NCBI GenBank assembly: GCA_011032825.1
Contig: JAADJZ010000005.1
Location: 1,121,001 to 1,185,000 of the forward strand
DNA: 64,000 nt
Direction: 5' to 3'
From: Massariosphaeria phaeospora
Taxonomy: Eukaryota; Ascomycota; Dothideomycetes; Pleosporales
The position numbers and the translations under genes are program-made. The notes beneath the pieces were generated by a model that saw nothing but the letters and a program-made list of their open reading frames with translations, was not told where the DNA came from and did not search any database. Of the stretch, positions 13,900 through 27,180 are shown piece after piece; position 1 is the first letter of the stretch; each line of letters begins with the position of its first letter.

Positions 13900-15748
13900 A
13901 CGTAATCTACTACCGAGAGCAACAAACTACCAAGAGCGACAAAAAGGCTTGGCAGCACCAACTCATGTTACGCATCTTTAATTTCATCGCTATCAAACAA
14001 GGAGCCTGCGTACGTCGTGCTAGTATCTAATTTAAAAGCTTCTTTTGTATTCTTTTGGCAGGTTCGGGCATTGTGCTCTGTATCACCACAATTTCTACAG
14101 CGCCGTAAAGCTAGTTGTGCTCTTTCTTAACTCTTTCTACTACGCGCTTTCTTTGATAGCTAAGGCGCTGTAGACGCTTTAGCAGCTACTTGCGCTAATT
14201 TGTTACTATACTCTATTGTACTACCTGTCTAAATTCGCTTCTGTTTGCGCGATTTCCGCTTGGTTGTCTCTGCTAATTGATCTTCAAGCTCCTTGATACG
14301 GTAGTTCTTGAGCGCGTTCTAATGCAGCATTAATTTAGCTTCTTTTACAAGCTAGAAGAAGCCGCTCTGCGCTAAAGTTAGCGATCTAGTAATAGAATCG
14401 CGTACTAGCTTTAATTGCGATCCAAATTCAAGCGTATTGCTTAGAGTCTTTGACTGCTACGGCGTTTCTAGTGCAAAGAGTAGTAGTAGAGTACACAGCC
14501 GTACTTCAAGACAATTAAGAACTACCTGCGCGTTGATAGAGACTAGCTCTAAGACTTTAAAAGCTTTCTTGCAGTTCTCTGTTGTAAACACTTTAAAAAA
14601 CGCGCCTCTAAAGGCTAGCAGGAAGCTTTTTTTGTTGATATAGAAGACGCGCCGGCGCGCTAAGTTCTAAATGCGTTGAGAGTACTTCAGCTTCAGCGGC
14701 GAAAAGCAAACCACATCTAGTAGCTAAAAGATATAAAATAAATAAGCTAGCATGCAAAGCGTAAGAATCTTGTTCTCAAGGCAATAGTCTTTGAAATTCT
14801 AAGATTGGTGGCTCTTATGGCCGTTCAAAATAAGCAGCTGATACTTCTCTACCTAACGCGCCTTTGTATGCGCGTTAAAGTGCTTTAACTACTCAAAACC
14901 AAAAGCGTTGTTTGTCCAGCCGTTCTTAGAAACTAAGAGCTTTCAATTGCTAGGTATAAAGTTCTCCTTGTACTATGCTAAGATGTAAACGCGCCCTTTG
15001 TAGATAATAAACAGCGGGATCGCGTACCCTGCGGCGCAAATGCTTTGGATAACTGTTACCTACTCTTAATTGCTTGGCTGGATAAGATTAGGTCGAGTAC
15101 GTTTTTGAGAGCCTGTAACGACCTTTATAGAGCCAATTACGCTTATCTAGAAGCTAGTCTTGTTAAAGTTGTGCACGTCGTCGTCGTGGACGCTGTACTT
15201 GGCTTTAGTATTCTCTACTAGCTTGAACCACGCGCCAATTATCTCTAGATTCTCTTGGAGTATTCTCTGCCTATTCTTAGCTCAATTAAACGCTATTTTA
15301 AGCTAATCTGAACGCGTTACGAATCTCTTAGCCTAGTGTTTGCCAACTAGCTCTCTACCGCGCACACCTAGCACTTTATCAGCTATATCTGCCACCTCAC
15401 ACAGCCGAGGCGCGAATCCTCGCGAATCGAGGTTAAGTATATATTAGACAATCGTTTGCTCTTTAGTTGCTGTAAGCTTATAGCCGTTAGCAGGTGATTT
15501 AAAGCAAAATAGAGTTCTTTTAGCGCGTTTAGAGAGAGTATAGTAATTGACGTTAAAAGCAGCAGCAGCAGCTTAATAGCTTTAAAATTAGCCAGCTTAA
15601 AAGGCTGCAAGGGCAATCTAAAGCTTCCCTTCGTTTTGCTGTAATAACGCGTTGTTTAGTTAAGGCATAACAAGATAATAAGAGGAGTAGCAGCCTTGGC
15701 AGATTTTGTCGCTCTTGGTAGTTTGTCGCTCTCGGTAGTAGATTACGT
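13900..15748 (-). mobile_element. Fot1/pogo-like DNA transposon, copy A, inserted in Gypsy-1 integrase
   Basis: This 1,849-bp element is flanked by TA (13,898-13,899 and 15,749-15,750). Inverted repeats begin ACGTAATCTACTACCGAG. Each tip carries two 17-mers (CTACCRAGAGCRACAAA). Removing it rejoins the Gypsy-1 integrase segment as compared with copy A near 1,540-1,580. It encodes a transposase on the reverse strand (see next entry). It is less mutated than its relative at 35,557-37,738, which makes the pair useful for reading the mutation spectrum. Confidence 0.9.
13968..15640 (-). pseudogene. DDE transposase of Fot1/pogo type (RIP-broken)
   Basis: The reverse-strand reading gives a Fot1-like transposase. 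Near the start is a helix-turn-helix-like peptide (AAAAAFNVNYYTLSKR). It is followed by a Tc5-type DNA-binding region with ILNLDSRGFAPRLCEVADIAD at about 15,380-15,460 and GRELVGK after it. The C terminus (13,968-14,110) holds a zinc-knuckle-like RRCRNCGDTEHNARTC, then a short acidic tail. The reading frame is interrupted by several stops. N-terminal start is approximate. Predicted role before decay: cut-and-paste transposition at TA sites. Confidence 0.75.
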
Positions 15749-16929
15749 TAAAAGAAACTTTTTATAAACTTTATAATAAAACTTTTTAAAAGCAATAGCT
15801 GCACTAATTTTTTTGTTATTACAAACTAGCTTAGCAAGAAAATAATCTTAATTCTAATAGCTTAGATAAACGCAAAATTCGTAGCTATAGTTTTTCTTAA
15901 CAAAGTAGTAGCTTACTACTAGCTCTTAGACGCGATTGTTTTAAACAAGAAATCTTAATTTGTAAATTCTTTTTAGAGAATTTTGTGCAAAGAACTTGAG
16001 ATTGTGCAGCGCTTCTTAACAGCGTTTTACTTAGAAACGAACGAAGCTACGAAAAAAGCGAATTTAATAATTAAATTCGTTTTTCGCTTTTTTGTAGATT
16101 AGAACTAGAAGAACTAAGCACGCTGTGCTCGATAGTCTAAATCGCTATTCAAAGCAAAAAAGCAGTTTCTACAAAAGTTAGCTTGTTTTTTTTACAACAT
16201 AGTTACGAAATAGACTCTATTTAGTTTAAAGCTAATAAAACTACGAACGCTTTGCACTAGAACTTTTTTAACCTAGCTCAAAGCGCTTTAGACATAGCGC
16301 GAAAAATTTAAAAAGTAGTTAACTTCGCTTAGGCAGCGATAGCTAAAGCTTAACAAAAGCAAAAGAAACAAGCGAATAAACACCGCAAGAAAGCGCTTAT
16401 TTTACGAGTAGAAAACAAAGTTTAGCTGCAATATAGTAAATAGCTTTTTAACAACTACCTTAGCAAGAAACTTAACTAGAAAAATAGCAAGTTCTTTGTA
16501 CTAAAAGTTAAATTCGTAGCTAACGTTCGCCTAGACACGCTGCTTAGAATTAATCCAATTTTCTTTATAAACTAGTTAAAGCTTGCGGCAAACAACTTTT
16601 TTAATAGCTAAGTTATTACAAACTAGCGCCTAGCTAGCATTTAAATCAAAAAAGTAGCGAAATACCTCGTCGAGAGTATTACAGCAAAGCAACGAAAGAA
16701 AGTCAAAAGAAGCTAGCAAAAGCAATACTAAGTAAAATAAGTTAAGTACAATTAAAAAACTTAGAAGCTTGTTAAAAATCTTAGAGATACAAAAGCTTTG
16801 TTAGTTTAGAAAAACGCTTTAGCACTCTACTAAAACGACAACGAATAGCTTACTTAAAGCTTCGTGTTAAAAAATTCAATTTCTAGAACAACTAAACGCT
16901 AAAACCGCAAATAAACGTCGCCGCCGAAA

Positions 16930-18321
16930 AACGAGAAAGCAAGAAAATTTTCACTTTTCGCTGTTAGCAATACTTATTTGAAAATTTTACTAGTTACAAG
17001 CACAGTATGTTTAAAAACTTAGTTTAAAATTTATTAAGCGAAGAGTATTTTAAGTAGAAACGCTTTAGTAGAAACGCTCTAGCAGTTTAGCTAACTAGCA
17101 AGAAAGAAAATCTACATATCAACGTTTTTATTTTTAAAAAAAAAACCAACGCGTTACTTACTTTAGCGCTAAAACTTCTACTATTATTCTAGCTTAGGTC
17201 TATGCTAGTAAACGCAAAAGTAGTTTTAAACGCGCTATAAAAAGGTTTAGCTTGCGAACTAAATATTTAAAAGTTATAACTACTCAAAGCAGCAAGCTAG
17301 TTAAAAGTACTAACAACCTAGTTAAAGCTACTTGCAAAAGTTTTATTCTAAAACAATGTTAACAGCAAACTTAACTAAAACTAGTTAAAAAACTTACTAC
17401 ACAAGTTAGCATGCTAACGACATTCTTAAACACAACTTTAAAACTCTTAATCGCTTTAATATGCTAGATAGTTAAGACTTTAATAAGTAGAAAGAAGTAA
17501 TCAACGTAGAAATGTTTACTAGCAGCTACTTTTTTCGCTTTTATACGCGCGATTTTTATTTTGAGCTTAAAAAGTATAGCTTAGACAATGTTGTTTATTT
17601 TTTTTAGCGTTACTTTAGAACTAAGCGAGTTGTTAACAAAGTTAAGCTTAAGCGCAAGAATATTGTTAATACTAGCATAAAAGTTAAACGGAATCTAAAA
17701 AAAAAGTTAGAAAAGAACTAACAAGTAGAGTACTAGAACTTACTAGACAATATAATATATAAGCGTTATAACAAGCAAAGCAAGTTATTTTAAAGCTGCG
17801 CTTAAAAAGCATTATGCAAAGCTTAAAGTAGTAATCTATGTTTTCTACGCAACAAGCGCAAAAAGTCTAAGCTTTACAAATAAGCGCGTAATTCTTTAAG
17901 TTACTTTTTTTTTAAGTTGCTTTCTGCTTTTTCTTTGCAAGTAGCGAAAACGCAACTAGCTGCTTATTAGCAAAGCTAACATTACTAACTTCTAAATTAA
18001 CAAGAGCTTTAACTTTATGCTAACGCTTTGACTAGCGCAACGTAGAAACAAGCGTAAACAAGCTAGCCAACGCAAATAGCTTTTTTAGAGTAGTATTCTT
18101 TTTTACTATAATAAAGCAGAAGCTGCGAAAACGCGTAGAAGCGAGAATAGCAAAGCAAAAGCTGCAAAAAAAGTAGCTAAAAAGTTTGTAGTTAAGAGAA
18201 AAAGCTTATAACGAGTGCAAGCAGCTTTAGTTACTACTTTGCTAAAGCAAGAATTTTTTAAAGAATTTTTCTAGAAGCTTAAACGTTTTTGTGTTTACTT
18301 TAACAAACACGAAAAAGCTTA
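16930..18321 (+). other. Extra segment between Gypsy-1 chromodomain and 3' LTR in copy B
   Basis: In copy A the chromodomain-like tail is followed within a short distance by the LTR at 9,929. In copy B about 1.4 kb lies between the tail and the LTR-like sequence at 18,322. A plus-strand reading retains stretches such as NVFTSSYFFRFYTRDFYFEL and RKNIVNTSIKVKR near 17,500-17,700, interrupted by TAG/TAA, so it was probably coding. I do not recognise the product. It could be an added ORF of this sub-family or a separate inserted element whose ends I cannot see. Confidence 0.4.
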
Positions 18322-18532
18322 TGTAATAAGTAGATGCCTAATAGAATACTTTAGCTGCTAGACTTTAGTTAGAGCAATTTTGTACGAAATAGCTTTGCTA
18401 ACTTCTAGCTAAGCTTCGATAGATTCTAGCGTAGCGTAGAAAGTATAAAAAGCTTTTTTATTTTATAAATAAAACCGTATTAATTTATTACTTTCTACAT
18501 TGGAACTTGCTTACTCTAGCAATTTCTTTACA
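18322..18532 (+). repeat. Probable 3' LTR of Gypsy-1 copy B
   Basis: The sequence starts TGTAATAAG after AAAAAGCTTA, exactly as at 9,929. It ends with a segment related to the Gypsy-1 LTR end (TTTATTAC...GGAACTTGCTT...CTTTACA). It is only ~211 bp and diverges in the middle, so it is either a deleted LTR or that of a related sub-family. Confidence 0.45.
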
Positions 18533-19058
18533 TAAACTACGCGTTTATAACTTTAGAATTTTTTTATTTCTTTCTTTAATTATTGTAGAATTGAGTTTAA
18601 CGCGTTTTAAGCTTTTTTCTTCGCTTTATAAACTAGTTTAGCTAGTTGTTGCTAACTAGCTTAAGCTTTTAGTAAGTACGCAAGTTGTTAGCTATATCTT
18701 GCAGTAAACTCTTTGATAGTAAAAACTTTTTTAAATCTAGATTAAGTATACGCTCTACTATCGCGTTCTTTTTAAGTAGCGTAAAATTCTTGCAGTTAAG
18801 CTTAAAATTGCGTTATAAGCGTTGTTTGTAGTTTTAATAGTTAAAAGTTCTTTTAGGCACTAAATAGGCTTGCGCAGCAGCTTGTTAGAAAAAAAACGCG
18901 TTAGATCTCGTAGCTTAAATAGCAATAGTTATTCTAGCTTTATTACTAGTTGATATAGTAGATAGTAGTAGTTGCATTGTAATAGTACTAGTGCTTTTAG
19001 TACGATTTTAGTAGAATGCGTTGCTTAGTAAAGTGCGCTACTTAGTAGTAGATTACGT
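18533..19058 (-). mobile_element. Fot1-like transposon fragment (transposase N-terminal end and one terminal repeat)
   Basis: The right end is a terminal repeat ending in ACGT followed by TA (19,059-19,060). Read inward it is ACGTAATC plus two 17-mers (CTACTAAGTAGCGCACT and TTACTAAGCAACGCATT). The body resembles the N-terminal DNA-binding region of the element at 27,181-29,024 read on the reverse strand. The left end is missing. Confidence 0.6.
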
Positions 19059-20465
19059 TACACTACATTTTCGTAATATTATTTGAAATATCTTTTTGCA
19101 TTTACTATTTTATTTAGCGCTATTAATTTTAGCTAAATCTAATGTAGCGTTGTTGTGCTATTGCTTAGTAAAATATCTATTCTCTAAAACTTTAATATGC
19201 AAAGCTACGGCTAGCTTACTTTCTCGCCTATTTAACGCGCTTACGAGAAAGCATTAGCTTACTTAGCTTATACTTTAACTTAAAGCTAGATTTAACTAGT
19301 AGTAAGCGTTTACAGCTGCTGCTAGCGCTAGCGCTAAAAGTAGCGCTATTAATGTACGCTTCTTCTATTTGCTTTATTTTATTTTTTATTTCTTTTAGCG
19401 TTGCTCTAAGGTTTTTATTAAAAAGTGCGCTTTTCTTAAGCTACTAACTTCGCTTAACTTTGCTTTTAATAATACGCTTAGTAGATTGTCTTGTAGTAGT
19501 TACTTTTTTAGTAACTTTAATTTTTTCGTTAGCTTAGGTAGCTTAAGTAGCGGTAACCTAAGTAGCGCTAGAAGTTGCAGTAACTTAAAAAGCACGTTAA
19601 TAAGCAATTTTAATAGTAATTAGCTTGCAAAGATTACGTAGCAGCTATTTGCCTTTGGTTTTGTTCTTTTTAAAGCGTTCTTTGCCTAAAGTAATTACTA
19701 CTAAATCTCGCGAGATAACTAGCAAAAGTGCTTTTTTTAGTTAAACTAGGTAAAACTACTAATGTTGCTCTATCTAAAATTTCTTCTAAAATTAACTTTG
19801 ATAAAGTAGTTTAATAGAGTAGCGCGTGTAGTACGTGTTTGCAAAGCAATTTGTACTTAATTTTAAACGCTTCTAAATAGCAATTAGTAGCGCAATCGTA
19901 CTTTAGAAATTTAGCAAGTACGAGTTGCTTTTTTAAGTAACGTAGCTCTTTAGAAGTAATTTTGTAATAAAGCTTTTTTAACTCAAGCAGTTTAACGTCG
20001 TTTGCTACCTAAGCGTACTTTTAAGATATTTTTTTTTGTACTCTTTTTTTTAACGCAAGTAAAGTAGTAAATATAGAGTATAATATAGTATATATAGCTA
20101 GTTTTGTTTATAATAGCTAACTTAAGTTAAGTATAGCTAATTTCTAAGCGAAAAGTAACGCGTTGGCCAAAATCTAGTATGTATTTGTAGTAATACTTAG
20201 CTTACTTTTTTTTCTAAAGTAGAACGTAGTTTCTAAAATAGTTAATTATAGCTAGAATTTTATTATACTTCTTTTGTAGCTTTTTCTACTGCTTATTGAA
20301 CTTAGCACGCTAGTAGCAAGCTACTAGCGCACTTTATCAGCTTATAAAACTAATTTTTTTTTGTAACTTTTAAATTTTCTTTGCGTACTTCGCTTTTGTA
20401 AGCTGTAGTAAAATAGTTTTGTTTTTAAAGTATTTAAGCAACTTTTTCTCTACGTTGTTGTTTAC
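19059..20465. other. Unassigned AT-rich RIP-mutated stretch
   Basis: About 1.4 kb with no recognisable domain on either strand. The mutated character (few CC, GG, TC or GA) is the same as in its neighbours, so it is presumably an old repeat. A short internal duplication occurs near 19,535-19,575 (AGGTAGCTTAAGTAGCGGTA followed by a near copy). Confidence 0.4.
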
Positions 20466-20965
20466 TATTATTAGAAGTGTTCTCTTACCAAAGGTACGAG
20501 TATCGGACTCAAAGATTCCGCCTAAGAAATTGTTCTGTGTTCGAAAAGCTTAATAACAATAAAAAAACAATCTTAATTTTATTTTAAATAGAATAACAAA
20601 GTAACAATTTGTTGCCTATAGATCTAATCTATGTATAAAATGTACTTAAAAGAGTTAACTACAAAAAATTTAAATTGTAAAAGAAATTTTGCTACTTTAT
20701 ATAGTTTTATAATTCTTTGCTAAAAGCGTTTTGCTTAGTTCGCTTAGTGTGCTTAGTTGCTAAGCGCTTTAGGCTAGCTAATTGCTCGCCGCTTAGTGTA
20801 CTTAGTTTGCTAAAACTCTAATCGCACTAATTACTATTACGTAACTGCTAACTTAATTTTGCTTTGCGCATTGCTGTACTTTTGTTTTGCAAACTTACAA
20901 GCTTTAACAACTTTTTTACGTTATTGCTTAGTTAATAATACTTAGTATTGTTTCTATTTGTAACA
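20466..20965 (-). repeat. Gypsy-2 LTR (3' LTR of copy B2)
   Basis: This is a reverse-oriented, 500-bp match to 1,939-2,438. On the plus strand it begins TATTATTAG (TGTTATTAG with one G-to-A) and ends TTGTAACA. Confidence 0.85.
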
Positions 20966-23900
20966 TTAATTCTCTTTTTAAGAATATCGTTTTAATAGCT
21001 GTTTTACTATGCTGTGCTAGTTTTTTCTGTGCTTTGCATTAAAAGTGCTGTTTTGTATAAAAGTAAGTTAACTTTAATTCTTGTCGTGTCGTAGCTTTCT
21101 TTTGTATTCTTTTAAGTTTTTAAGTTTAACTATGCTTAAGTTTTTGCTTTTTGTAAATTTGTGCTCTAAGTTAACTTACTATTGTTGCAATTAAATTGCT
21201 TGTATTTGTAAGACTAGTTTAAAGATGCTTGCTTTTTGCAGCTGTTGTTTTAAAAAAAACTTAAAGTGCCTAGTTAATCTTTTATTAAATAAGTGTGCTA
21301 ATTGCTTTTAGTCTAGCGCGCCTTGCAGTCTTGCTCTAATAAAAAAAAAGTAAGCAGCTTTTTAACAAAAGCGTTGCAACTTGCAACATTAGCTTTTGCT
21401 AGCTAAGCAACAAGTGTTATCTGCACAGATTTAAGCTGCTTAGCTAGTGTTCGCAGCAAAGTTTCGTGCTGCTACTCTTTAAGTAGAGCTTTTTATTGCT
21501 AAAATAAAAAAAAATTAGCGTCTTGCTAATAAGTAGATTGCTATTAAAAAGCTAAAGAAACTAGAAGCTGCGCAGTTTAGCGCTGCTATTAATTTTAAAA
21601 GTATAGCTTTTACTAATAGTCTTATACTACTGCTATTTAAAATGCTTTTAGCTAACTTAAGCTAGTTACAAACTAACTTTTCTCTACTTGTTTTTTTTTT
21701 TTTAACTTTTCTGCTTTTTTAGAGAACTCGAATTTTTTGCTTTTAAATTTTGCTAGTAGTACTTTTGTACTAGTTCCTTGCAGTTTGTAAAATTTCGTAT
21801 TAGTTCTTATGTATTCTAGCTCTTTAGCTATTTTTGCTATTTAACTAAGTATTTTTACTAACGTCTAAACTTTTATAGGTCTTTAACTTCTTTGACTTTG
21901 TACTTTTTGTTTTTAAGTTTAATATTACTTGCTATTTTAGCGTTTAAGAGTGCTAGTTTAAAAAGTAATTTGTAAAAAACTAGATGTATGCGCATGCTTG
22001 TAAGTAGCTGTAGTTTAAATAATACAAGTCTTTTAACTTTTAAAATTTTAAATAGTTTTATTTAAAAGTTGTTTAACTTGTTGCATAGTTGTTTAGTTTT
22101 TAAGTTTTTTTGTAAAAGAAAAACTTTATTTCTCTTTTTAAAAGTTAGTCTTTTAAGCTTTTTTTTATTTGCTAACTTAGCTGTTGTAAAGTTTCTTTAA
22201 GCAATTCGTTAGCTTAATTTGTCGTGTAATTTTTGCATTTTAAAAGCCTTGTTGTTTGCTGCTAGCAAAATGCTTTTAATATTTTTTAGATTTTAATAAG
22301 CTATTAGCTTATATTTATAGTTTGCGTAGTATAGCAAGTATTTTGTTGTTGTAAATTTTGTGCTGTTGTATGCTAATTGTGCTGTTAGCAAAAGTTTAAC
22401 TTAGTTGTTTTGCAGCTTGTTAGTGTACATTTGTAGATACTATTTTAGTATTTAGTTTGTTTGTTCTGTCTAGCTGTTTGTTTGCGAGTAAAAACTAGTT
22501 AATAGTTTTTTTGCAACTTCTAACTAAGCTAAAAACGTATTCTAAAACTTTAATATAAACAGCTTGTTTCTATTAGTAATAAACTGTTTTAGCAATTTGT
22601 AATTAGCGACAAGTGCCTTTGTAACTTTGTAAGCTATTTCTTCTACTATAATTAATTTTTCTGTTAGTACAAAATGTAATTCTTTAGTTAATTAATTTAC
22701 AATTACCAAGATCGAATCGCATAGCCGTGCTAATTTAGGTTTTATTAATTTTAAAAGCTTTACTATAAAGTCTATTGTAACGCTAATTTATAAGCGTGCG
22801 AGTAGTTTTAGTAGTTAAAGTAATTCGTAGAGCTTGTGTCTCTTAGGTTTGTTTTTTAAATAATTTAAATAGTTGCTTACTACTTTTTAAACTGTGTTTT
22901 GTACATAGAGCATTAAGTACTTGTTTAAAATTTATTAAACTATTTTGTTAATTCCTAAGTGTCTATATGCTTGTGAAGCATGTAATTCTTAAATAAACTA
23001 TATAGCTTAAATATTGTCTGTAACTATTTATCTTTGCTAGTCGTTTTTGCTCTATTTTTAGTGCATTTTTTTTTAATGCTTGTAACTTTAGCTATTTTAG
23101 CTAATTGTAGTTAGTTGTATTGAGAGTTTTGTTTAAGTTCCGTTGTAATACTAAGTTGTGCGTAACTAGTTTGTTAGTTTTATAAAATCTAATTTTTAAC
23201 TAAGCGCGTTTGCGGTTTTATTGTTAGTTTCTTTGCAATAGTAAATCTTAATGTTGTAATCTACTATAAATTCAGCTTATTTAACTTGTTGTTAGTTTAA
23301 TTTTTTAGTAGTAGTAAAGCTAGTAAAGTTTTAATAATCTAAGTACACTTGTACTTAATGCCTTGCTCTTTTTAGCTATGCTTTTTATTATTTAAAAGCG
23401 TTTATTATTGCTAATAGCTCTTTATTGTAAACGTTGTAGTTAAGTTTTGCTTTTAAAAACTTTTTAAAATAGTAAAACACTAGTTTTTATTTTTGTTGTT
23501 GCATTGCTGTAAAAGTATTGCTCTTAATGCATAGTCTAAAGCATTAGTTTTTACTTAAGTTTTTTTTTTAGTGTGCATCTGTAGCATTAGTGCTGTAGTA
23601 AACTTTTTTTAAGTTTTAAAACGCCTTTTCTTGTGCTTTGTTTATTTAAATTTTTATTTTTTTTAGTAACTTCTAAAAGCAGTGTCGTAGTCGTAGAGTA
23701 ATCTTTAATAAATTTTAATAAAAGTTAGCAAATTTTAAAAAAACTACACGTTTTTTATTATTTTAAAGTTAGCTATTTTGTATAGTTTAAATTTTTTTAG
23801 TTATTAAACATACTTTCTCTTAAATAATAAATCTTAGATAGCTAGTTTTTGTAACGTAAATTTACATTTTTTAGTAAAGTAGTAGTTAATACTGCTTTAT

Positions 23901-26900
23901 CTTTTGTAGTACTTTTTTAACATGCTTTTAATGTTTTTTAAGCGTTTTTTTAAAGTATATTAATACGTTGTTTAAGTATGCTGTAACAAAAATGTTTAAG
24001 TATTTGTATAGTGCTTTGTTAATTAAGGCTTAAAACGTAGCTAAAGCATTAGTTAATCTAAAGGATAACTTAGTACTTATAAAGTTATATTAAGTTTTAA
24101 AAGCTGTTACTATTCGTGCTTTTTTGCAATTTTAATGCGATAGTATCTGTTTCGTACGTTAAGTTTCGTAATTTATTTTACTTTTAAAGTTATTTATAAG
24201 CTTTAAATAAGCGTAGTAAGTATTGTTTTTTCTGTAACGTTGTTAAGCTGTGAAAAGTCTACGCATAGTTTAATTTTTGTTTTTTTTAGTACAAACAATA
24301 TGCGACGCTATTAAGCTTTCGCTTAGTTGTATATATTCTCGCTAGATATTTTTTAAATGTATTTTTTTAATTTTTCTGCTAGTTGTAAGTTAGAGAATAC
24401 ATTAGTTATCGCAGTTTTGTTCTTTTTTAAAATAATTTATGATTTTATTTTAGTAGTTTGCTAGGTTGTGCTTTTTGTTTTTTTTAAAAAACTTTAAACT
24501 CGTTAGTATTTAGTAAAAAAGTTTTTAAACTTTTTTTTTGTTTTTTAAAAAAGTTGAATGTAGTTTGCTTGCTTTTAAAGCGCAACTTGTTGTATCTATA
24601 TAACTTTATTTGCTAAAGTTTTTTTTACAAATTCTCGCATCTTGTAAAGTAAAATTAAACTAATTTTTTGTTTTAGGTAAGCTTTAAATTGTAATCTTTT
24701 GTGTACTACAGCAACTTTTTTTCTAAGCCTTCGGCTGCGTATTGTTTTTTTTTTAATTAATGTCGAGGTTGTGTTTTTGTAGCTAGTTGTACCTTAATAT
24801 ACATGTTAAACTTTTAAAGTTTATAATATTAATACACTATTATGCTAATGCTCGCAACTTTTAACTTAACTTTATAGGTTTTTAGGTTAATTAAACTATT
24901 TTATATTCAGTAGTTGTCGTTAGCTAACACTATTCGTATTAGTTAATTTTAATTTAATAAAGTATCTATTTTTTTTTACTAATTTAGGAAACTAATGTTT
25001 AGGCAGCTTTACTATCTAGTAGTGCAGTAAGCTCTTAGCCTGCGACTTTTGCTTTTACTTTTATGTAATTTTGTTTTAGTTGCGTTTTTTGCACGCTTTG
25101 TATAGCTGTACTAAAAGCACTTATACTATTCTAACCGTAGGTCTAGTAGCCTACTAGTTTTTTGCTAAAAAAGCTTTTAAAACTTGTTTTTCTAGAATGT
25201 TCTATTGCTTGTAGTATTCGCATTAGTTAATAAAACATTTTCATAGCTGTAAGTATTTGCTATAGTTTCAATTCTTAAAATTCTATCTAGTTGCGTATTT
25301 TTATAGCTAGTAGATCGCGCATTTTTAAGTGCAAAAAAGCTAGCGTGCTGCTTAGCACGTTTCGTAGTTTTCTATGCATAATTTGTTGTTGCATTTTAAG
25401 TAGTTCTTGTTCTTTAGACCTATAAGCTACTATCTTGTAATATGCTTGCTAGACTAGTGTGTTTGACACTTTTTGTTGTAACACTATGCCTATGCGCAGC
25501 TGCTGCCGTAGTTTTTAAACTAATTGTTGTAGTTATGTACGTAACATTCTGTTACTATACATTCGCTGTCTTTGAGCAAAACGTGTAATAGTAATTTTAG
25601 CTGTTGTTAAGCAAGAATTCTATTATCTGCGTAGTATACACAGTTCTTTTCGTTGCACTAGTGCCAAAGTAGGTTTTCGTAATTGTTCTAATTAGCAAAC
25701 TTTATTTTCTTTTTTGTTAGTTTTTGTTGTGCTATTGCTGCTTTTGCAACTTTCTATTCTTGTAGTTTTTCAATTTGTAGTTCTTTAAACTATTAGTCGT
25801 AGTACTAGGCAATGTAAGTAGTTTTACCGCACATCTAGCACTCGTAGTTTTAAAGTTAATCTATAATTTCTTTTGCTTGTAGATAAATAGGTTTTGTTTC
25901 TTAGTCTAACAGTTTCTTTGCTATTAGGTTTTTACTTTTAACCTACTTGCTGTTTAGTTTTTCGTAGATTTTTGAATATAGTGTAGCTACTTGTTGTAGT
26001 TAAACTATAGCAATAGTAGCAGCTTGCGCGCCTGCTACTTTCTGTAATGTTTCTAAGCAGTTTCTGCAAAAGTATTTGTTTTTACTGCATTAAAAACATA
26101 CTTTATTGTTGTAACGCTTTTAGCATTTTTCTTTAGACAGCTCGTTTTTAAAGTCTTGTTTTGTTAAAGTAGCGTTCTTTTTATTGAACTGCTTTTGTAG
26201 TAGTTTGTTGTTCTAAATTTGTTTAACGCTGTCGATATCTATTAAGTCGTAGTAATAGGTTTTTTTAATCGTAGCTACTAGGCGTATGTATAGTTTGACA
26301 GTAGTTTTGCGTTTCTACTATTGCTACTATAGTCAATTGTCAATTCGTACCGCAGTTTTAATTAATTCTTTGAGTTCTTTTAGTTTTTTGTTTTAACTAA
26401 TTTTATTCTTTACGTGTTTTTTTAACTTTGCGTAGTAGAACTTGCATAAGCTGCGTTCTCCTACGTTATCTACTTTAGCTTAAAATTTTTTGAACTTAAT
26501 TGTGTATTTACTTGCTGATTTTTTTTGTCGTAGTAGTTTGAGTTTGTTTATAGCTTGTTGTGTTTCATTTACTTTCTCGTAGATCGTATAAAGCTTTTCT
26601 TTAAACAATTTCTAGTTTTTAAAAATACGTTGCGTATTTTGCTTTATTTCTTGCTTGCTGCTGCACTTAACATAGTCGTCTGCGTGTAGCTAAAACTATT
26701 CTGCTACGTTGTCTTTCATGTGCATTCTAGTTGCAAAAATCTTGTTTTACTTCGTAGAAAAGCTTGTTGCATAGTAACGGCAGTAGAAGTTGATATTTGT
26801 AAAGAATAATCGTAGTGTTTTCTTTTCTTCGCTATATTTCTCTAGAAACGGTGCTTTCGCGGCACTACTAGTTTCTTAACTCTTTAGAATTGCTACTATT

Positions 26901-27180
26901 TCTAATAGTTTGCTAATCTGCTCGCTTATTTATTCTATCTAGTTAGCTTGCTTTGCTAGTACCGTTGCTACGGTGCGTGCTAGTGCTTCGACGCTACTAC
27001 TACTTAAGCTTGCTAAAGTTGTTATATTGTTTTAGTTCTAAACCTAAAGTAGTTAACGTGTTATTAGAAGTGTTTTTCTACTAAAGGTACGAGTTATTAG
27101 ACTCGAAGATTTCGCCTAAGAAATTGTTCTGTGTTCGAAAAGCTTAATAACAACAAGAAAACAATTTTAATTTTATTCTA

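Larger units (their letters stand above)
10226..18532 (+). mobile_element. Gypsy-1 copy B (protease to integrase, interrupted twice)
   Basis: This second Gypsy-1 copy lies on the plus strand and is interrupted by the elements at 10,509-11,423 and 13,900-15,748. The first ~280 bp read as a protease-like region. Reverse transcriptase runs from about 11,930 to 12,700; peptides such as AFAYINNVLIYS (the YxDD box with D changed to N by GA-to-AA) and KVTKTKYLGFIIKVEK are legible. RNase H follows to ~13,150. Integrase resumes after the nested DNA transposon at 15,749 and ends near 16,120, then the chromodomain-like tail to ~16,930. No obvious gag precedes the protease, so the copy is probably 5'-deleted or was formed by recombination. 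Confidence 0.8.

Noticed and set aside
10509..15748. 17-bp tandem repeats as CRISPR-like or minisatellite arrays
   Set aside because: Only two units occur per end, always at transposon tips next to TA. There are no spacers, and the organism is a eukaryote.
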